From assembly GCA_011525035.1 (NCBI GenBank), contig WTIZ01000060.1, positions 1 to 64,000 on the forward strand: 64,000 bases of DNA, written 5' to 3'. Position 1 is the first letter of the stretch. Each line of letters starts with the position of its first letter. Position numbers and translations under genes: made by a program. Under the pieces are notes generated by a model, which did not search any database, had not been told where the DNA came from, and saw nothing but the letters and a program-made list of their open reading frames with translations. Below, piece by piece: positions 48,912-58,137 of this stretch. Origin of the DNA: Cryomorphaceae bacterium. GTDB taxonomy: Bacteria > Bacteroidota > Bacteroidia > Flavobacteriales > Schleiferiaceae.

Positions 48912-51512
48912 ATGCATCATTTTCGACCGATTCTTTTTTCATTAACCCTATTGTTACTCGCTGCCTGTTCAACGACGCAGGACAAGTGGGTGAATCGGAA
49001 ATACCACGAAACCACGGCACATTACAACGCCTACTTTAACGGCATGGAGGCCTTTAACGAGGCAGTCGACGGTTTTGAGAATACGGAAGAACTGGATTTT
49101 GAAAACGTTCTGCCCCTCTATTATTGGCCGGACGACAAACAGGCGGCATCGCTTTTTGCTAAAATGGACCGTGCGCTAGAAAAAAGCGCCAAGGTGATTA
49201 AAGGCCACAGCATGGTCTTCTCTGGAAAACAGCGCAACCCTTATGTAGTTAAGTCGTACCTGCTCATCGCACGAAGCAGGTTTTATAAATACGAGTTCAT
49301 ACAAGCCTTGGAAGCCTCGGCATATATCGTCGATCAATTTAGCGGAATAGAGATGGCCGAAGAAGAGGTCTTTTGGGCGAAACTCTTGGCAGCGCAGACC
49401 CACATCAGAATGGGCAATGCCTTTGCCGCGGAAAGCTTGTTGGACGAAATCTACACGAAAAAATTGCCGAAGGACAGATTGCATGCAGCCCAGAAGGGAT
49501 ATGCTTTTTACCACCTTGAGTCGGGCAACCTAGAAGATGCCCAGAACTGGGTGGCAGCGGCTTTCGAAACCGCCGGAAATAAAGAGGAGCGCGTTCGGCT
49601 TGCCTACATCAACGCACAGTTATTGGCAAAACTCGGGATGGGTTACGAAAGCGCGCTGGCTTACGAGCAAGTATTAGATCTGCACCCAAACAACTATGAC
49701 ATTACGTTTTCAGCACAGATCAAGCGTGCCGAAAATTTTGATGTCTACATGGAAGACATTTCCATCATTGAAAAAGAGCTTCGTAAGATGCTCAAGGACG
49801 ATAAGAACATTGCCTACCGCGACCAAATCTACTATGTGTGGGCGCTAAAAGAATTGGACCTAGACCACTATCCAGAAGGGGAGTCGCTCCTACGCAGGTC
49901 TATATCGTCTTCGGTGAACAACCAAAAACAGAAGGGTAAGAGCTATTTAAAACTCGCAGGTGTTGAGTTTGATTTCAGAGAGTTTGTACCGGCGAAAGGC
50001 TATTACGACAGTGCGTTGGCTGTTCTGCCGCCGGGCTATCCAGGCACGGACACCTTGCAAGAGCGCGTTGAGGTTTTGGGCGAGCTTGTTCTCCATTACA
50101 ACGAAGTAAAACTTCAAGACAGCTTGCAGGCCATGTACGGCATGAGCGAAACGGCCTTGCGAAAGAAGTTTGAAGACTATATCGAAGAGAAAAAGAGACG
50201 TGAGGAAGAAGCGGCACGACAAGCAGAAATTGCAGCATTGAACGCCGCACAAAACGCAGCCTTGGCGGATGCGGGACCGGTTGCAGGACAGGGCTCAGGA
50301 AAGTGGTATTTCTACAATCCAACCGTCCGCGCTTCGGGGCTGGCGGCATATAAAAGGACTTGGGGAGATCGTGTACTTGAAGACCATTGGCGACAGAAAG
50401 ACAAGCCTGTAGACGGTTTTGGCGATGTTGACCTTGCTGCTGCCGACCAAGATTCTACGTCACAAAACGAAGAATTGCTTCCGTCCAACGACAACAGCGT
50501 AGAGTATTACATGGCTCGTGTGTTAAAGGACGAAGCCGATTTGAAAGAAAGTCTTCGCAAGGAGGCCAACGCGTTGGCCGAACTAGGGTTTGTCTACAAG
50601 GACGGACTTGGTGATTTCGACGCAGCAGAAGATACCTGGGGCAGGTACCTCAAAGAGTTTACCGCTGCATCGCCGACAGCAAAAGTGTGGTACGGCAAGT
50701 ACTTACTCGGCGGTTCTTTGGAGGACCAAGAAGGCCAGAACACGGCCAAAACAATACTTTTATCGGACTACTCAAGCAGCCCATACGCGGCGTTGGTCCG
50801 CGGCGACAGACAAGGTCCTGAGGTTCCAGAGGAAGAACAGCGCGCGTACGACCAAGCCTTTTCAGCCTATACCGCTGGATCATTTAAGGGTGCCAATTCA
50901 GCCATTGCTTCATTCAAGTCCCAATTTCCGGAAAGCCAGTTATTGCCGAAAGTAGCCTTGCTCGAGGCCTATGTCTTTGGACTTAAAGAAAATGGCGTTG
51001 CCGTTGTTGAGCAGTTAAAAAAGGTGGTCAAAGACTTTGGAGGCACCGACGAAGCGGCGCGTGCCACACAGATATTAGCACTGCTTCAAGACGAAAATAA
51101 GGGCGACGAAAACTCAAAAGGCAGTGGAGATCTTCGTGTTCGAACGGTCAAGTTTGACGACCAACCAAACGCACCACATAAAATTGTCTTTGCCATTCCC
51201 GCACAGAATTCTGACATCAACAACTTGAGAAATGCCCTCGCGGACTTTAACAAGGAGAATTTTAAGTTCGATAATCTTCGCATTCAGAACATCTTCTACG
51301 ACCAGAATACACAGTTAGTCATCATCAGTGGACTGCGCACGAAAGCGAAGGCGGTTGTATGGCTAAATAGCTACGAATCACAGGGTTCGAACATCAAACA
51401 ATACTATCCGATTGGATTAAGTGAGGTTTTTTACATAAATAATCCGAACTTTGGCAAAGTGTACCGAGACAAGGTGCTAAAAGATTACATTCAATATTTC
51501 AAGGAGCTATGA
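48912..51512 (+). CDS. sprE: Type IX secretion system lipoprotein SprE/PorW
   Basis: An 866-residue TPR-rich lipoprotein. The lipobox is LLLAAC and is followed by STTQDKWVNRKYHETTAHYNAYFNG, very like the SprE/PorW start. TPR-type helices fill about 95-400. A charged coiled coil with KKRREEEAARQAEIAALNAA sits near 430, and a second TPR region lies about 570-720. The C-terminus FYDQNTQLVIISGLRTKAKA is conserved in the family. SprE/PorW is needed for T9SS function and gliding in relatives. It overlaps the bactofilin start by ATGA. Confidence 0.88.
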   Translation: MHHFRPILFSLTLLLLAACSTTQDKWVNRKYHETTAHYNAYFNGMEAFNEAVDGFENTEELDFENVLPLYYWPDDKQAASLFAKMDRALEKSAKVIKGHSMVFSGKQRNPYVVKSYLLIARSRFYKYEFIQALEASAYIVDQFSGIEMAEEEVFWAKLLAAQTHIRMGNAFAAESLLDEIYTKKLPKDRLHAAQKGYAFYHLESGNLEDAQNWVAAAFETAGNKEERVRLAYINAQLLAKLGMGYESALAYEQVLDLHPNNYDITFSAQIKRAENFDVYMEDISIIEKELRKMLKDDKNIAYRDQIYYVWALKELDLDHYPEGESLLRRSISSSVNNQKQKGKSYLKLAGVEFDFREFVPAKGYYDSALAVLPPGYPGTDTLQERVEVLGELVLHYNEVKLQDSLQAMYGMSETALRKKFEDYIEEKKRREEEAARQAEIAALNAAQNAALADAGPVAGQGSGKWYFYNPTVRASGLAAYKRTWGDRVLEDHWRQKDKPVDGFGDVDLAAADQDSTSQNEELLPSNDNSVEYYMARVLKDEADLKESLRKEANALAELGFVYKDGLGDFDAAEDTWGRYLKEFTAASPTAKVWYGKYLLGGSLEDQEGQNTAKTILLSDYSSSPYAALVRGDRQGPEVPEEEQRAYDQAFSAYTAGSFKGANSAIASFKSQFPESQLLPKVALLEAYVFGLKENGVAVVEQLKKVVKDFGGTDEAARATQILALLQDENKGDENSKGSGDLRVRTVKFDDQPNAPHKIVFAIPAQNSDINNLRNALADFNKENFKFDNLRIQNIFYDQNTQLVIISGLRTKAKAVVWLNSYESQGSNIKQYYPIGLSEVFYINNPNFGKVYRDKVLKDYIQYFKEL

Positions 51513-51907
51513 TTTCATCACCAAAGAAAAACCCAGAACAAGCCCAAGCCTCAAATAGAATATTAGGCGGTACTGCAATACAGGGCGATGTACAGACGGA
51601 CGGCGATATTCGCGTTGATGGAACAATCAAAGGCAACGTAAAGGTGAGCGGCAAATTAGTGGTCGGCCAACACGGTGTCGTTGAAGGCGAAGTTGAATGT
51701 AAGAACGCGGCGATAGCCGGATCTCTAAAAGGCATTCTTAAAGTTGCTCAGACCCTGTCCTTGACAGCAACAGCGAAAGTTGAAGGCAATGTTCAGACTG
51801 AAAAACTTTCGGTAGAGCCTGGCGCTTCTATCAATGGTTCTGTGAGTATGGGAGCTGTAATGAAGAAAGTAGGCGAAGCAGATTCTACAGCAACTAAGAC
51901 CGCATAA
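51509..51907 (+). CDS. Bactofilin (polymer-forming cytoskeletal protein)
   Basis: A 132-residue bactofilin. RILGGTAIQGDVQTDGDIRVDG, KGNVKVSGKLVVGQHGVVEGEV and VEPGASINGSVSM show the repeating right-handed beta-helix pattern with short disordered ends. Bactofilins polymerise without nucleotide and scaffold envelope processes. It is coupled to sprE upstream and followed by atpZ after 11 bp, placing it at the head of the ATPase unit. Confidence 0.92.
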   Translation: MISSPKKNPEQAQASNRILGGTAIQGDVQTDGDIRVDGTIKGNVKVSGKLVVGQHGVVEGEVECKNAAIAGSLKGILKVAQTLSLTATAKVEGNVQTEKLSVEPGASINGSVSMGAVMKKVGEADSTATKTA

Positions 51908-51918
51908 TCAAGGCCGTA

Positions 51919-52131
51919 ATGGCTGGTTTTCCTGACAAAAACGACCGTAAATTTTTGCGCTTTGGATCTCTTGGGGTGCAAATGGCGGTGCTTATCTATG
52001 CCGGATCGGAGCTAGGCAAATACCTTGATGATAGATACCCGTCAGATAAAAACTGGTACACCATTGCCTGTGTGATGGCAGCAGTTGGCATTTCATTTTA
52101 TCAACTTGTCAAGGAATTACCCAAGGACTAA
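51919..52131 (+). CDS. AtpZ/AtpI family protein
   Basis: A 70-residue protein with two hydrophobic segments. FLRFGSLGVQMAVLIYAGSELGKYLDD is the AtpZ/AtpI signature. These proteins assist F0 assembly or c-ring formation and ion supply. It overlaps the next gene by TAATG and lies before atpB, as expected. Confidence 0.88.
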   Translation: MAGFPDKNDRKFLRFGSLGVQMAVLIYAGSELGKYLDDRYPSDKNWYTIACVMAAVGISFYQLVKELPKD

Positions 52132-52505
52132 TGAACGACGCGAGGGCTTTGAGATTCTATGCAACACTTTTAGTTGTTGCGCTCTTGGGAGTGTTTGCAC
52201 AATCGTCTTTTACGGGTCAACAGGTAGCAGGCTTTCTTCTGAAATCGTACGTTGTAAATAATGCGCTGGCAGCGGTGATATTTACTTTCTTATTCCGCTG
52301 GAGAAAGCGCCATATTGAAAAGTTGGGCTTCCTGTTTATGGCAGGAACAGGCTTAAAGTTTCTAACCTTCTTCATTGTCTTTTACCCTGCGTTTCACGCG
52401 GACGGCGAACTCACCAAAGACGAGTTTGTATTATTCTTTGTTCCCTATGTGCTTTCTACATTGGTGGAAACCGTCTTTTTGGCGCGTATTTTAAACCGTG
52501 AATAG
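52131..52505 (+). CDS. DUF6168-like small membrane protein of the atp cluster
   Basis: A 124-residue protein with four hydrophobic segments (near 10-28, 38-56, 66-84, 98-118). It occupies the position where other bacteria carry an AtpI-like protein and resembles the Bacteroidota DUF6168 family. It is translationally coupled to atpZ. A role in ATP synthase assembly is inferred from position only. Confidence 0.72.
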   Translation: MNDARALRFYATLLVVALLGVFAQSSFTGQQVAGFLLKSYVVNNALAAVIFTFLFRWRKRHIEKLGFLFMAGTGLKFLTFFIVFYPAFHADGELTKDEFVLFFVPYVLSTLVETVFLARILNRE

Positions 52506-52636
52506 CCGACGTTTTTAGGACCGCTAATTCGCTATAGGGCAGTCTTTTACAGGGCCTGAAAACAGGATCGCCAATAGAGGCGTGTATAACTATAAATAAA
52601 TAGCATCTTTTCTTTTAAGGCGTGAATATTCTTCAT

Positions 52637-52644
52637 TAGTTTTG
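52637..52644 (+). promoter_or_regulatory. -7 element for atpB operon
   Basis: TAGTTTTG matches TAnnTTTG, 50 bp before the atpB ATG, within the 189-bp gap after the DUF6168-like gene. The gap otherwise holds no gene. Confidence 0.6.
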
Positions 52645-52694
52645 CACCGATTTTAAGCCGCTAAAATTCCGGAAACGGGAAACGCAAAAATTGT

Positions 52695-53885
52695 ATGATT
52701 TCTAAGTTTACTGCCTTATCAGCCTTCGTAGGCTTAATGTTTTTCTCAGTACCAGCGGTAGCTCAAGACCACGGTCATGAGGATGCGCACCATGAAGAAG
52801 CACACCACGGCGATACTCATAGCGAGGAAGCACATGCTGTAGAGCTTCACGCTGAAGAAGCGCACGACGACAATCACGAAGCACATTCAGAAGGTCACGG
52901 ACACGGAGCATTTGTCCCAGCGTCTGACACAGAAGGCAGAAAAGCTGTTGTTAAAGAGACCGTTGAACATCACCTCGCAGACTCTTACGAATTTCACATT
53001 GTTGGCCCTGTAGGTTTCCCACTACCAGTTATTTTATTTGATAACGGATTGAAAGTTTTCTCATCAGCGAAATTCCATCACGGTGAATCTGTGGCGGAGG
53101 TTGATGGTTCATACTACGTGGTACACCACAGTAAAATTTACAAGACGGATGCGGAAGGTACCATCACTTATGATGAGCACCACCACCCAACGAACGAAAA
53201 GCCACTAGACTTCTCAATCACCAAGAACGTGTTCATGATCATTTTCATGGCTGTGTTTATGTTCTTCTTGTTCAGAGGAGTTGCTAAAACGTACAAGAAC
53301 AGTTTGGTACCAAGCAAAGCAGGTCGATTCCTCGAGCCGCTTATCGTTTTCATCCGCGACGAGATTGCCATTCCAAACATTGGCGAAAAGCACTATAAGC
53401 GTTACATGAGCTTCTTGCTCACTATTTTCTTCTTCATCTGGTTTTTGAACCTGGCAGGTATGACGCCGCTAGGTGTAAACGTTACCGGTAATATTGCCGT
53501 GACGGTTTCTTTGGCCTTGATGACCTTCTTTATTACCCAGTTTAGTGGTAAGAAAGATTACTGGATGCACATTTTCTGGATGCCAGGTGTACCGGTTTTA
53601 CTTCGTCCTGTTTTGGCGGTAATCGAATTGATCGGGTTGGTAGTGAAGCCATTCTCGTTGACCATTCGTCTTTACGCAAACATGCTAGCAGGTCACGTTG
53701 TGATCATGAGCATCCTCGGGTTGATCTACATTTTCGCTTCGTACGTTGCTGCGATTCCGTTTACTGGATTAACACTATTCCTTTATGTCTTGGAGTTGTT
53801 AGTAGCAGCCCTTCAGGCATATATTTTCACAATGTTGGCGTCTCTGTACTTCGGTGCAGCCGTTGAAGAGCACGACCATCACTAA
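52695..53885 (+). CDS. atpB: F0F1 ATP synthase subunit a, long His-rich form
   Basis: A 396-residue subunit a. Residues 1-23 are a signal-like segment ending PAVAQ, and residues 24-72 are a low-complexity His/Glu/Asp/Ala stretch with 17 or more His. The membrane part starts near 180. The essential Arg is in KPFSLTIRLYANMLAGHVV. Subunit a forms the proton half-channels. A long N-terminal extension is usual in Bacteroidota AtpB; the His-rich tract would lie in the periplasm and may bind metal or buffer protons, which is inference. Confidence 0.95.
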   Translation: MISKFTALSAFVGLMFFSVPAVAQDHGHEDAHHEEAHHGDTHSEEAHAVELHAEEAHDDNHEAHSEGHGHGAFVPASDTEGRKAVVKETVEHHLADSYEFHIVGPVGFPLPVILFDNGLKVFSSAKFHHGESVAEVDGSYYVVHHSKIYKTDAEGTITYDEHHHPTNEKPLDFSITKNVFMIIFMAVFMFFLFRGVAKTYKNSLVPSKAGRFLEPLIVFIRDEIAIPNIGEKHYKRYMSFLLTIFFFIWFLNLAGMTPLGVNVTGNIAVTVSLALMTFFITQFSGKKDYWMHIFWMPGVPVLLRPVLAVIELIGLVVKPFSLTIRLYANMLAGHVVIMSILGLIYIFASYVAAIPFTGLTLFLYVLELLVAALQAYIFTMLASLYFGAAVEEHDHH

Positions 53886-53915
53886 ACTAAGAGTATTAAT
53901 TAAATTTTATATACT

Positions 53916-54107
53916 ATGGAAATTCCAACTATTGTAGGTGCAGGCTTGATCGTAATCGGTGCTGGTATGGGTATCGGTAGAATCGGTGGTTCTGCAATGG
54001 AAGCAATTGGCCGTCAGCCTGAAGCTTCTGGTAAAATCCAAACAGCTATGATTATTGCTGCTGCACTTATCGAGGGTATCGGTTTCGCGGCACTTTTCGC
54101 AGCTTAA
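53916..54107 (+). CDS. atpE: F0F1 ATP synthase subunit c
   Basis: A 63-residue two-helix proteolipid. The ion-binding carboxylate is E53 in IIAAALIEGIGFAALFAA; the polar loop is GRQPEASGK. The Gly after E53 and lack of a Gln in the first helix favour protons over Na+. It forms the rotor ring. It is followed by a strong terminator-like hairpin at 54118-54154. Confidence 0.96.
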   Translation: MEIPTIVGAGLIVIGAGMGIGRIGGSAMEAIGRQPEASGKIQTAMIIAAALIEGIGFAALFAA

Positions 54108-54117
54108 GACAATTAAG

Positions 54118-54154
54118 TAGGCAGGTGCAACGATTGGTTGCACCGCCTATTTTT
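54118..54154 (+). terminator. Terminator-like hairpin between atpE and atpF
   Basis: A stem TAGGC-A-GGTGCAAC / GTTGCACC-GCCTA (13 bp with one bulged A), loop GATTG, is followed by five T. It has the form of an intrinsic terminator inside the operon and may reduce read-through into atpFHAG. Confidence 0.75.
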
Positions 54155-54187
54155 CCTAATTATAGAATTTGATTGTAATCAAAGAAC

Positions 54188-54688
54188 ATGGACAAGCTAA
54201 TTAATGACTTTTCGATAGGACTATTCTTCTGGCAATCGCTGGTATTCCTTCTTTTGATCTTCTTGCTTAGAAGATACGCATGGAAGCCAATTTTGAATGC
54301 GGTTAACGAAAGAGAGCAGTCTATTGAAGGCGCTTTGAAGGCGGCAGAGAAAGCACGCCAAGAGATGGAGTCATTGCAAGCGAGCAATGAAGCAATCCTA
54401 AAAGAAGCGCGTGAAGAGCGCGAGCGTATTTTGAAAGAGGCACGCGACATGAAAAACAACATCGTAGCCGAAGCAAAAGAAACGGCTGCTGCTGAAGCTG
54501 ATAAAACAGTTGCTGCTGCTAAGGCTGCTATTGAAGCAGAAAAGGCTGCTGCTGTGGCAGAGTTGAAAAATCAAGCTGCAGTATTGAGCATTGAGGTTGC
54601 TGAAAAAGTTCTAGGCCAGGAATTGAGCGCAGAGAACAAGCAAACAGCAATGATCAGCAAGATGATTGACGAAGTTAAAATCAACTAA
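54188..54688 (+). CDS. atpF: F0F1 ATP synthase subunit b
   Basis: A 166-residue stator subunit. One N-terminal membrane segment (FFWQSLVFLLLIFLLRRYAWKPI) is followed by a long Ala/Glu/Lys-rich coiled coil to about residue 140. It links F0 to delta and alpha. It begins 80 bp after atpE, behind the hairpin, and is followed by atpH after 9 bp. Confidence 0.95.
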   Translation: MDKLINDFSIGLFFWQSLVFLLLIFLLRRYAWKPILNAVNEREQSIEGALKAAEKARQEMESLQASNEAILKEAREERERILKEARDMKNNIVAEAKETAAAEADKTVAAAKAAIEAEKAAAVAELKNQAAVLSIEVAEKVLGQELSAENKQTAMISKMIDEVKIN

Positions 54689-54697
54689 GAATAGGAT

Positions 54698-55255
54698 ATG
54701 AATTATCCAAGAGTTGCTTCCCGTTACAGTAAAGCCTTGCTTGAATTAGCCGTTGAGAAAAACGAGCTAGAAAAAGTAAGTGCTGATGTGGCTACGCTGA
54801 AAGCGGCAGTATCAGGTTCGAGAGACCTAGAGCTGTTGTTGGCGAGCCCAATTGTGAAAACGGACAAGAAGCAAGCCATCCTTAACGAAGTGTTCAAGGG
54901 AGCGTTCTCACCAATTTTTGAAGGGTTCGTTTCATTGATTACTAAAAACGGTCGCGAGTCTATTCTAACCGCGATTTGCGACAAGTTCGAAAAGGATGTG
55001 CTCGAGCACAAGGGCATCGTTGAAGCAGAAGTTACTACCGCAGTAGCGCTTGCTGATGCCGATAAAGCGAAGTTGGTAGCATCCCTTAAAACTCAGTTGG
55101 GTAAAGAGGTGATACTAAAAGAACATGTTGATGCATCTACTATCGGTGGCATGAAGCTATTCGTTGGTGGATACCAGATTGACAACACGGTTTCTGGAAA
55201 GCTTAGAGCGTTGAGAAACCAATTAATTGACACGTCTTACGAGTCGAAACTTTAA
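54698..55255 (+). CDS. atpH: F0F1 ATP synthase subunit delta
   Basis: A 185-residue OSCP/delta subunit. RYSKALLELAVEKNELEKV at the N-terminus and the C-terminal VDASTIGGMKLFVGGYQIDNTVSGKL are typical. It joins the peripheral stalk to the alpha3beta3 head. It lies between atpF and atpA in the standard order. Confidence 0.94.
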   Translation: MNYPRVASRYSKALLELAVEKNELEKVSADVATLKAAVSGSRDLELLLASPIVKTDKKQAILNEVFKGAFSPIFEGFVSLITKNGRESILTAICDKFEKDVLEHKGIVEAEVTTAVALADADKAKLVASLKTQLGKEVILKEHVDASTIGGMKLFVGGYQIDNTVSGKLRALRNQLIDTSYESKL

Positions 55256-55283
55256 GAAAAACAAAGCCTTAATATAAAGGATC

Positions 55284-56864
55284 ATGGCAGAAGTAAATCC
55301 AGCTGAAATTTCAGCAATTCTCAAACAACAACTCTCAGGGATGGCATCAGGTGCTGACCTTCAAGAGGTAGGTACTGTATTGGAAGTAGGTGATGGTATT
55401 GCACGCGCTTACGGCCTAACTAACGCTCAGTCTGGTGAGTTGGTAGAATTTGAAAACGGTCAAAAAGGTATCGTATTGAACCTTGAAGAAGATAACGTAG
55501 GTATCGTATTGCTTGCACCTTCTACAGACATCAAGGAAGGATCTACAGTAAAGCGTACCAACACTATTGCATCTATCAAGGTAGGTGAAGGAATGGTTGG
55601 TCGTGTAGTAGATACACTCGGTAACCCAATTGATGGTAAAGGACCTATCGAGGGCGAAACCTACGAGATGCCGCTAGAGCGTAAAGCTCCTGGTGTTATC
55701 TACCGTCAGCCGGTAAACGAGCCGATGCAGACAGGTATTAAGTCAATCGATGCAATGATTCCTATTGGTCGTGGTCAGCGTGAGTTGATTATTGGTGACC
55801 GTCAGACAGGTAAGACTACGGTTGCTATCGATACGATCATCAACCAAAAAGAGTTCTTCGACAAAGGCGAGCCAGTATACTGTATCTACGTTGCAGTAGG
55901 TCAGAAAGGTTCTACGGTTGCGGGTATCGCTAAGACGTTGGAAGATGCAGGTGCATTGCAGTACACCACAATTGTTGCTGCAAACGCTTCTGATCCAGCT
56001 CCGATGCAGTTCTACGCACCATTTGCTGGTGCAGCGATCGGTGAGTACTTCCGTGATACAGGTCGTCCAGGTTTGATCATCTATGATGACCTTAGTAAGC
56101 AGGCTGTTGCTTACCGTGAGGTATCTCTACTACTACGTCGCCCACCGGGCCGTGAGGCATACCCAGGTGATGTATTCTACTTGCACTCAAGATTGCTCGA
56201 GCGTGCCGCGAAAGTGATCGCTGATGATACTATTGCTGCACAAATGAACGACCTTCCTGAGTCTTTGAAAGGCAAAGTAAAAGGTGGTGGTTCTTTGACA
56301 GCACTTCCAATTATCGAAACACAAGCAGGTGATGTAAGTGCCTACATTCCTACTAACGTAATTTCGATTACTGACGGTCAGATCTTCTTGGAGGCTGATT
56401 TGTTCAACTCAGGGGTTCGTCCTGCGATTAACGTTGGTATCTCTGTATCTCGTGTTGGTGGTTCTGCTCAGATTAAGCCGATGAAAAAGGTATCGGGTAC
56501 ATTGAAGCTTGACCAAGCACAGTACCGCGAGCTTGAAGCATTTGCGAAGTTTGGTTCTGACCTTGATGCTGCTACTATGGCGGTAATTAACAAGGGTGAG
56601 CGTAACGTAGAAATCTTGAAGCAAGGTGTAAACGCCCCAATGTCTGTAGCGCATCAGGTGGCAATTATCTACGTAGGTACGAAAGGTAAATTGAACAAGG
56701 TGCCGGTAAACAAGGTGAAAGCCTTTGAAGTAGCACTTATTGAGTACATGGAAGCAAACCAGAAAGCTGCGCTAGATAGCATTGCAGCAGGTAAGTGGAC
56801 AGATGCTGAGATCTCTGCGATCGAAGCTTCAGTTGCTGAGGTTTTGCCGACGTACGAAGCATAA
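55284..56864 (+). CDS. atpA: F0F1 ATP synthase subunit alpha
   Basis: A 526-residue alpha subunit. The Walker A is [13 protein letters not shown] near residue 170; [28 protein letters not shown]-type motif is present ([20 protein letters not shown]). It forms non-catalytic nucleotide sites with the beta subunit, whose gene atpD is not in this window. A purine-rich AAAGGA stands 2 bp before the ATG. Codon use is strongly biased, consistent with high expression. Confidence 0.98.
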   Translation: MAEVNPAEISAILKQQLSGMASGADLQEVGTVLEVGDGIARAYGLTNAQSGELVEFENGQKGIVLNLEEDNVGIVLLAPSTDIKEGSTVKRTNTIASIKVGEGMVGRVVDTLGNPIDGKGPIEGETYEMPLERKAPGVIYRQPVNEPMQTGIKSIDAMIPIGRGQRELIIGDRQTGKTTVAIDTIINQKEFFDKGEPVYCIYVAVGQKGSTVAGIAKTLEDAGALQYTTIVAANASDPAPMQFYAPFAGAAIGEYFRDTGRPGLIIYDDLSKQAVAYREVSLLLRRPPGREAYPGDVFYLHSRLLERAAKVIADDTIAAQMNDLPESLKGKVKGGGSLTALPIIETQAGDVSAYIPTNVISITDGQIFLEADLFNSGVRPAINVGISVSRVGGSAQIKPMKKVSGTLKLDQAQYRELEAFAKFGSDLDAATMAVINKGERNVEILKQGVNAPMSVAHQVAIIYVGTKGKLNKVPVNKVKAFEVALIEYMEANQKAALDSIAAGKWTDAEISAIEASVAEVLPTYEA

Positions 56865-56875
56865 AAAGAAACTTA

Positions 56876-56897
56876 GCGCTGCGCCTTGGCGCAGCGT
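56876..56897 (+). repeat. Hairpin between atpA and atpG
   Basis: GCGCTGCGCC-TT-GGCGCAGCG forms a strong GC hairpin about 12 bp after the atpA stop, with no T-tract. It may act as an mRNA stabiliser or processing site between atpA and atpG rather than a terminator. Confidence 0.6.
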
Positions 56898-56913
56898 CTA
56901 AACATTCCCAGAT

Positions 56914-57765
56914 ATGGCGAATTTAAAAGAGCTAAGAGTTAGAATTACTTCCATTGGTAGCACAATGAAGATCACTTCAGCAATGAAGATGGTAAGTGCT
57001 GCTAAGTTGAAGAAGGCGCAAGATGCCATCGTACAGATGCGTCCATATGCGTCTAAATTGACAGAAATTCTACAAAAAGCCTCTTCTACACTCGACAGCA
57101 GCGAAAACGCTTACGGCGTTGTTCGTGATACCAACCGTACTCGTGTGGTTGTGATCACTTCAAACCGTGGTCTTTGTGGCGCGTTTAACTCTAGCGTAGT
57201 GAAGAAGGCAAAAGCTTTGATGGCCGACAGCAACGATGACTTCAGCATTGTAGCAATCGGTAAGAAGGCAGGCGACGCATTCAAAGACGATGCACGTCTT
57301 GTAGAGCGCAATCCTGAGCTTTGGGACAACATCGGGTTTGAGGCAGCATCAGAGTATGCACAAAAACTCATGGACGGCTACCTAGCAGGAGAGTTTGACA
57401 AAGTGGTTTTGGTATACAATGCGTTCCGTAACGCAGCGGTACAAGAGCCAACTGCAGAGCAGATGCTTCCGATCTCTATGGACGTAGAAGGCCCAGTAGA
57501 TACAACAGAGTACCTCTACGAGCCAACGAAATCAGAGATTCTCGAAGATTTGATTCCTACTTCGTTGAAGACGCAGTTCTTCGCATCATTGCTAGATGCT
57601 AATGCTTCTGAGCACGGTGCTCGTATGACAGCAATGCACAAGGCAACGGATAATGCGAAAGCACTTCAGGGAGACCTTAAGCTCGAGTACAACAAGGCAC
57701 GTCAGGCGGCGATTACCAACGAAATCCTAGAGATTGTTGGTGGTGCAGACGCTCTTGCTGGATAA
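56914..57765 (+). CDS. atpG: F0F1 ATP synthase subunit gamma
   Basis: A 283-residue gamma subunit. ELRVRITSIGSTMKITSAMKMVSAAKLKKAQ at the N-terminus and the C-terminal MTAMHKATDNAKALQGDLKLEYNKARQAAITNEI are diagnostic central-stalk helices; TSNRGLCGAFNS lies between. The operon ends here; atpD and atpC are encoded elsewhere, as in many Bacteroidota. Confidence 0.97.
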   Translation: MANLKELRVRITSIGSTMKITSAMKMVSAAKLKKAQDAIVQMRPYASKLTEILQKASSTLDSSENAYGVVRDTNRTRVVVITSNRGLCGAFNSSVVKKAKALMADSNDDFSIVAIGKKAGDAFKDDARLVERNPELWDNIGFEAASEYAQKLMDGYLAGEFDKVVLVYNAFRNAAVQEPTAEQMLPISMDVEGPVDTTEYLYEPTKSEILEDLIPTSLKTQFFASLLDANASEHGARMTAMHKATDNAKALQGDLKLEYNKARQAAITNEILEIVGGADALAG

Positions 57766-57788
57766 GCATTGTCGCAACAACTATACAG

Positions 57789-57823
57789 AATCCCCTTCGG
57801 CAGTGCGTTGAAGGGGATTTTTT
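57789..57823 (+). terminator. Intrinsic terminator of atp operon
   Basis: A 10-bp stem AATCCCCTTC / GAAGGGGATT with an 11-nt loop runs into six T, 24 bp after the atpG stop. Confidence 0.88.
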
Positions 57824-57857
57824 GTCTCTCTTGAGACTAAATTTTTATTTCAATTGC

Positions 57858-57874
57858 GTCAAATACAATTTGAC
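57858..57874. promoter_or_regulatory. Palindromic operator candidate upstream of small HTH gene
   Basis: A perfect inverted repeat GTCAAAT-ACA-ATTTGAC, flanked by outer CAATT and AATTG, lies 38 bp before the ATG of the small HTH gene and overlaps an AT-rich promoter-like stretch. An autoregulatory site is a reasonable guess. Confidence 0.45.
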
Positions 57875-57911
57875 TTAAATTGGCCCAACCACACCATTAA
57901 ACCTTTTAACC

Positions 57912-58088
57912 ATGAGCCACTCGGAAATTCTCGAGAAGGAATTCATCAGCATTGCTGAATTAATGGAGCTCTTCGATATCTCAAGAGCTACCGCACAGCG
58001 TCTCCTGAAGAAAGGAGAAGTCAAGAGCGTTAAACTTGGAGGAAAAGTCATAATTCCTACGAAGCCGCTGCGCGAAAAATTTGCATAA
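57912..58088 (+). CDS. Small helix-turn-helix protein (excisionase/MerR-like, 58 residues)
   Basis: I translated this frame by hand: it starts MSHSEILEKEF, has HTH region ISIAELMELFDISRATAQRL and continues LLKKGEVKSVKLGGKVIIP, ending LREKFA. The pattern matches HTH_17/excisionase-type DNA-binding domains: two helices of an HTH, then a beta-hairpin wing. It is followed 49 bp later by the histidine kinase gene. No integrase or phage gene lies nearby, so a transcriptional role is likelier than excision. Confidence 0.75.
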   Translation: MSHSEILEKEFISIAELMELFDISRATAQRLLKKGEVKSVKLGGKVIIPTKPLREKFA

Positions 58089-58137
58089 ATCGCACATAAA
58101 ACATCGGGTCTAGGCGTGAAAACCCTAAATTCGAAAT

